Shown: in pieces, positions 5,901-6,360 of the stretch
Layout of the letters: each line of letters opens with the position of its first letter
Position numbering within the stretch: the stretch's first letter is position 1
Assembly (NCBI GenBank): GCA_009845505.1
Contig: VXZL01000683.1
Location: 1-6,360, forward strand
Origin: Candidatus Poribacteria bacterium
Lineage (GTDB): Bacteria > Poribacteria > WGA-4E > WGA-3G
Length of the DNA stretch: 6,360 nt
Direction of reading: 5' to 3'
The notes under the pieces: model-generated
The model's input: the letters and a program-made list of their open reading frames with translations, nothing else
Database searches by the model: none
Told to the model about the DNA's origin: nothing
Translations under genes and position numbers: made by a program

Positions 5901-6360
5901 ATGCCCCGCCCTGCTCACAATCTGTTCAATACACGCCGAACACTCGAAAGCGGAGGACAGGAGTGTACCTACTATTCACTTCCTGCCCTATCAGAAGCCG
6001 GTATCGGGTCAATCGCAAAATTGCCCGTCAGTCTCCGTATCCTATTAGAGTCGTTACTGCGAAATTACGATGGACACCAAATCACTGAAACGGATGTCTC
6101 AAACTTAGCAAACTGGAACGCGCAATCCCCCAAAGCCGAGGAGATTCCGTTCAAACCCGCACGCGTCGTCGCACAAGATTTCACGGGTGTACCGCTGGTC
6201 GTCGATATTGCCGCAATGCGTTCCGCTGTCGCAGCACTCGGCGGCGATGCACGTATGATAGAGCCACTCGTCCCCGTTGATTTGGTTATTGACCCCTCCA
6301 TCCAAGTCGATGCTTACGGCTCAGCAGACGCATTCCAGTTCAATACCCAACGGGAATTTG
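5901..6360 (+). CDS. acnA: Aconitate hydratase, AcnA type (5' part, runs off the window)
   Basis: The first 153 residues of a protein that is normally about 900 long; the frame is open to the window edge. Aconitase interconverts citrate and isocitrate through cis-aconitate in the TCA cycle, in the cytosol, using a [4Fe-4S] cluster. Recognisable AcnA/IRP1 features are LPVSLRILLESLLRNYDG (41-58), VAQDFTGVPLVVDIAAMR (90-107) and the stretch LVPVDLVID (123-131). The cluster-binding Cys residues lie in the part not covered. One oddity: the family motif is VIDHS, in which the Asp-His pair belongs to the active site, but here the codons at 6291-6299 read Asp131-Pro132-Ser133 (GAC CCC TCC). That would need only one base change from CAC, so it may be a sequence error or a genuine variant. 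The gene has its own promoter-like sequence and strong ribosome binding site and appears to be transcribed separately from the upstream genes. The product name is secure; activity is uncertain because of the Pro. Confidence 0.93.
   Translation, partial: MPRPAHNLFNTRRTLESGGQECTYYSLPALSEAGIGSIAKLPVSLRILLESLLRNYDGHQITETDVSNLANWNAQSPKAEEIPFKPARVVAQDFTGVPLVVDIAAMRSAVAALGGDARMIEPLVPVDLVIDPSIQVDAYGSADAFQFNTQREF

Noticed and set aside
6065..6305. Reverse-strand open frames opposite the aconitase gene
   Set aside because: The + strand encodes a clear AcnA N-terminus with its own ribosome binding site; the antisense frames have no motifs.
1..6360. A defence island, CRISPR array or mobile-element system
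   Set aside because: No repeat-spacer array, transposase, integrase, toxin-antitoxin pair or nuclease gene is visible. The genes are ordinary envelope and metabolic families.

Overview
All genes lie on the + strand. The coding style, a truncated LamG/concanavalin-like tail ending in a Trp-Ala-Ala-Leu-Lys-Arg motif, and a small Ig-like lipoprotein of the kind I associate with Candidatus Poribacteria suggest a poribacterial or similar uncultured Gram-negative genome. This assignment is from memory of protein style, not from a search.

Layout. Positions 32-1633 encode a YfbK-type von Willebrand factor A (VWA) lipoprotein with a complete metal-ion-dependent adhesion site (MIDAS). A 102-bp gap follows, filled by a long imperfect palindrome (1640-1693). 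Next come three tightly packed genes: a membrane-anchored protein of unknown function with an SH3b-like module (1736-2815), an S66-family (MccF/LD-carboxypeptidase) serine peptidase (2802-3851, overlapping the previous gene by 14 bp), and a GT4 glycosyltransferase (best start 3862, end 5073, 10 bp after the peptidase stop). Then come a 109-residue Ig-like lipoprotein (5130-5459), a start-less LamG C-terminal remnant (5467-5760), a perfect 9-bp hairpin that probably terminates it, and a new transcription unit. That unit has a promoter-like sequence at 5835-5864, a strong ribosome binding site, and the first 153 residues of AcnA-type aconitase (5901 to the window edge).

How they fit together. 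The three central genes look like one operon. Their theme is probably the cell envelope: an anchored SH3b-like protein, a peptidase family that acts on peptidoglycan stem peptides or related amide conjugates, and a glycosyltransferase. This is inference from families and spacing only. The VWA lipoprotein and the Ig-like lipoprotein are also envelope proteins. Aconitase belongs to the TCA cycle and is unrelated.

I see no clear case for a new multi-gene system. The observations most worth a second look are a Pro where the AcnA family has its catalytic His (DHS becomes DPS), the LamG remnant, the palindrome at 1640-1693, and the coupled SH3b/S66/GT4 gene set. No tRNA, rRNA, CRISPR array or transposase gene was seen.
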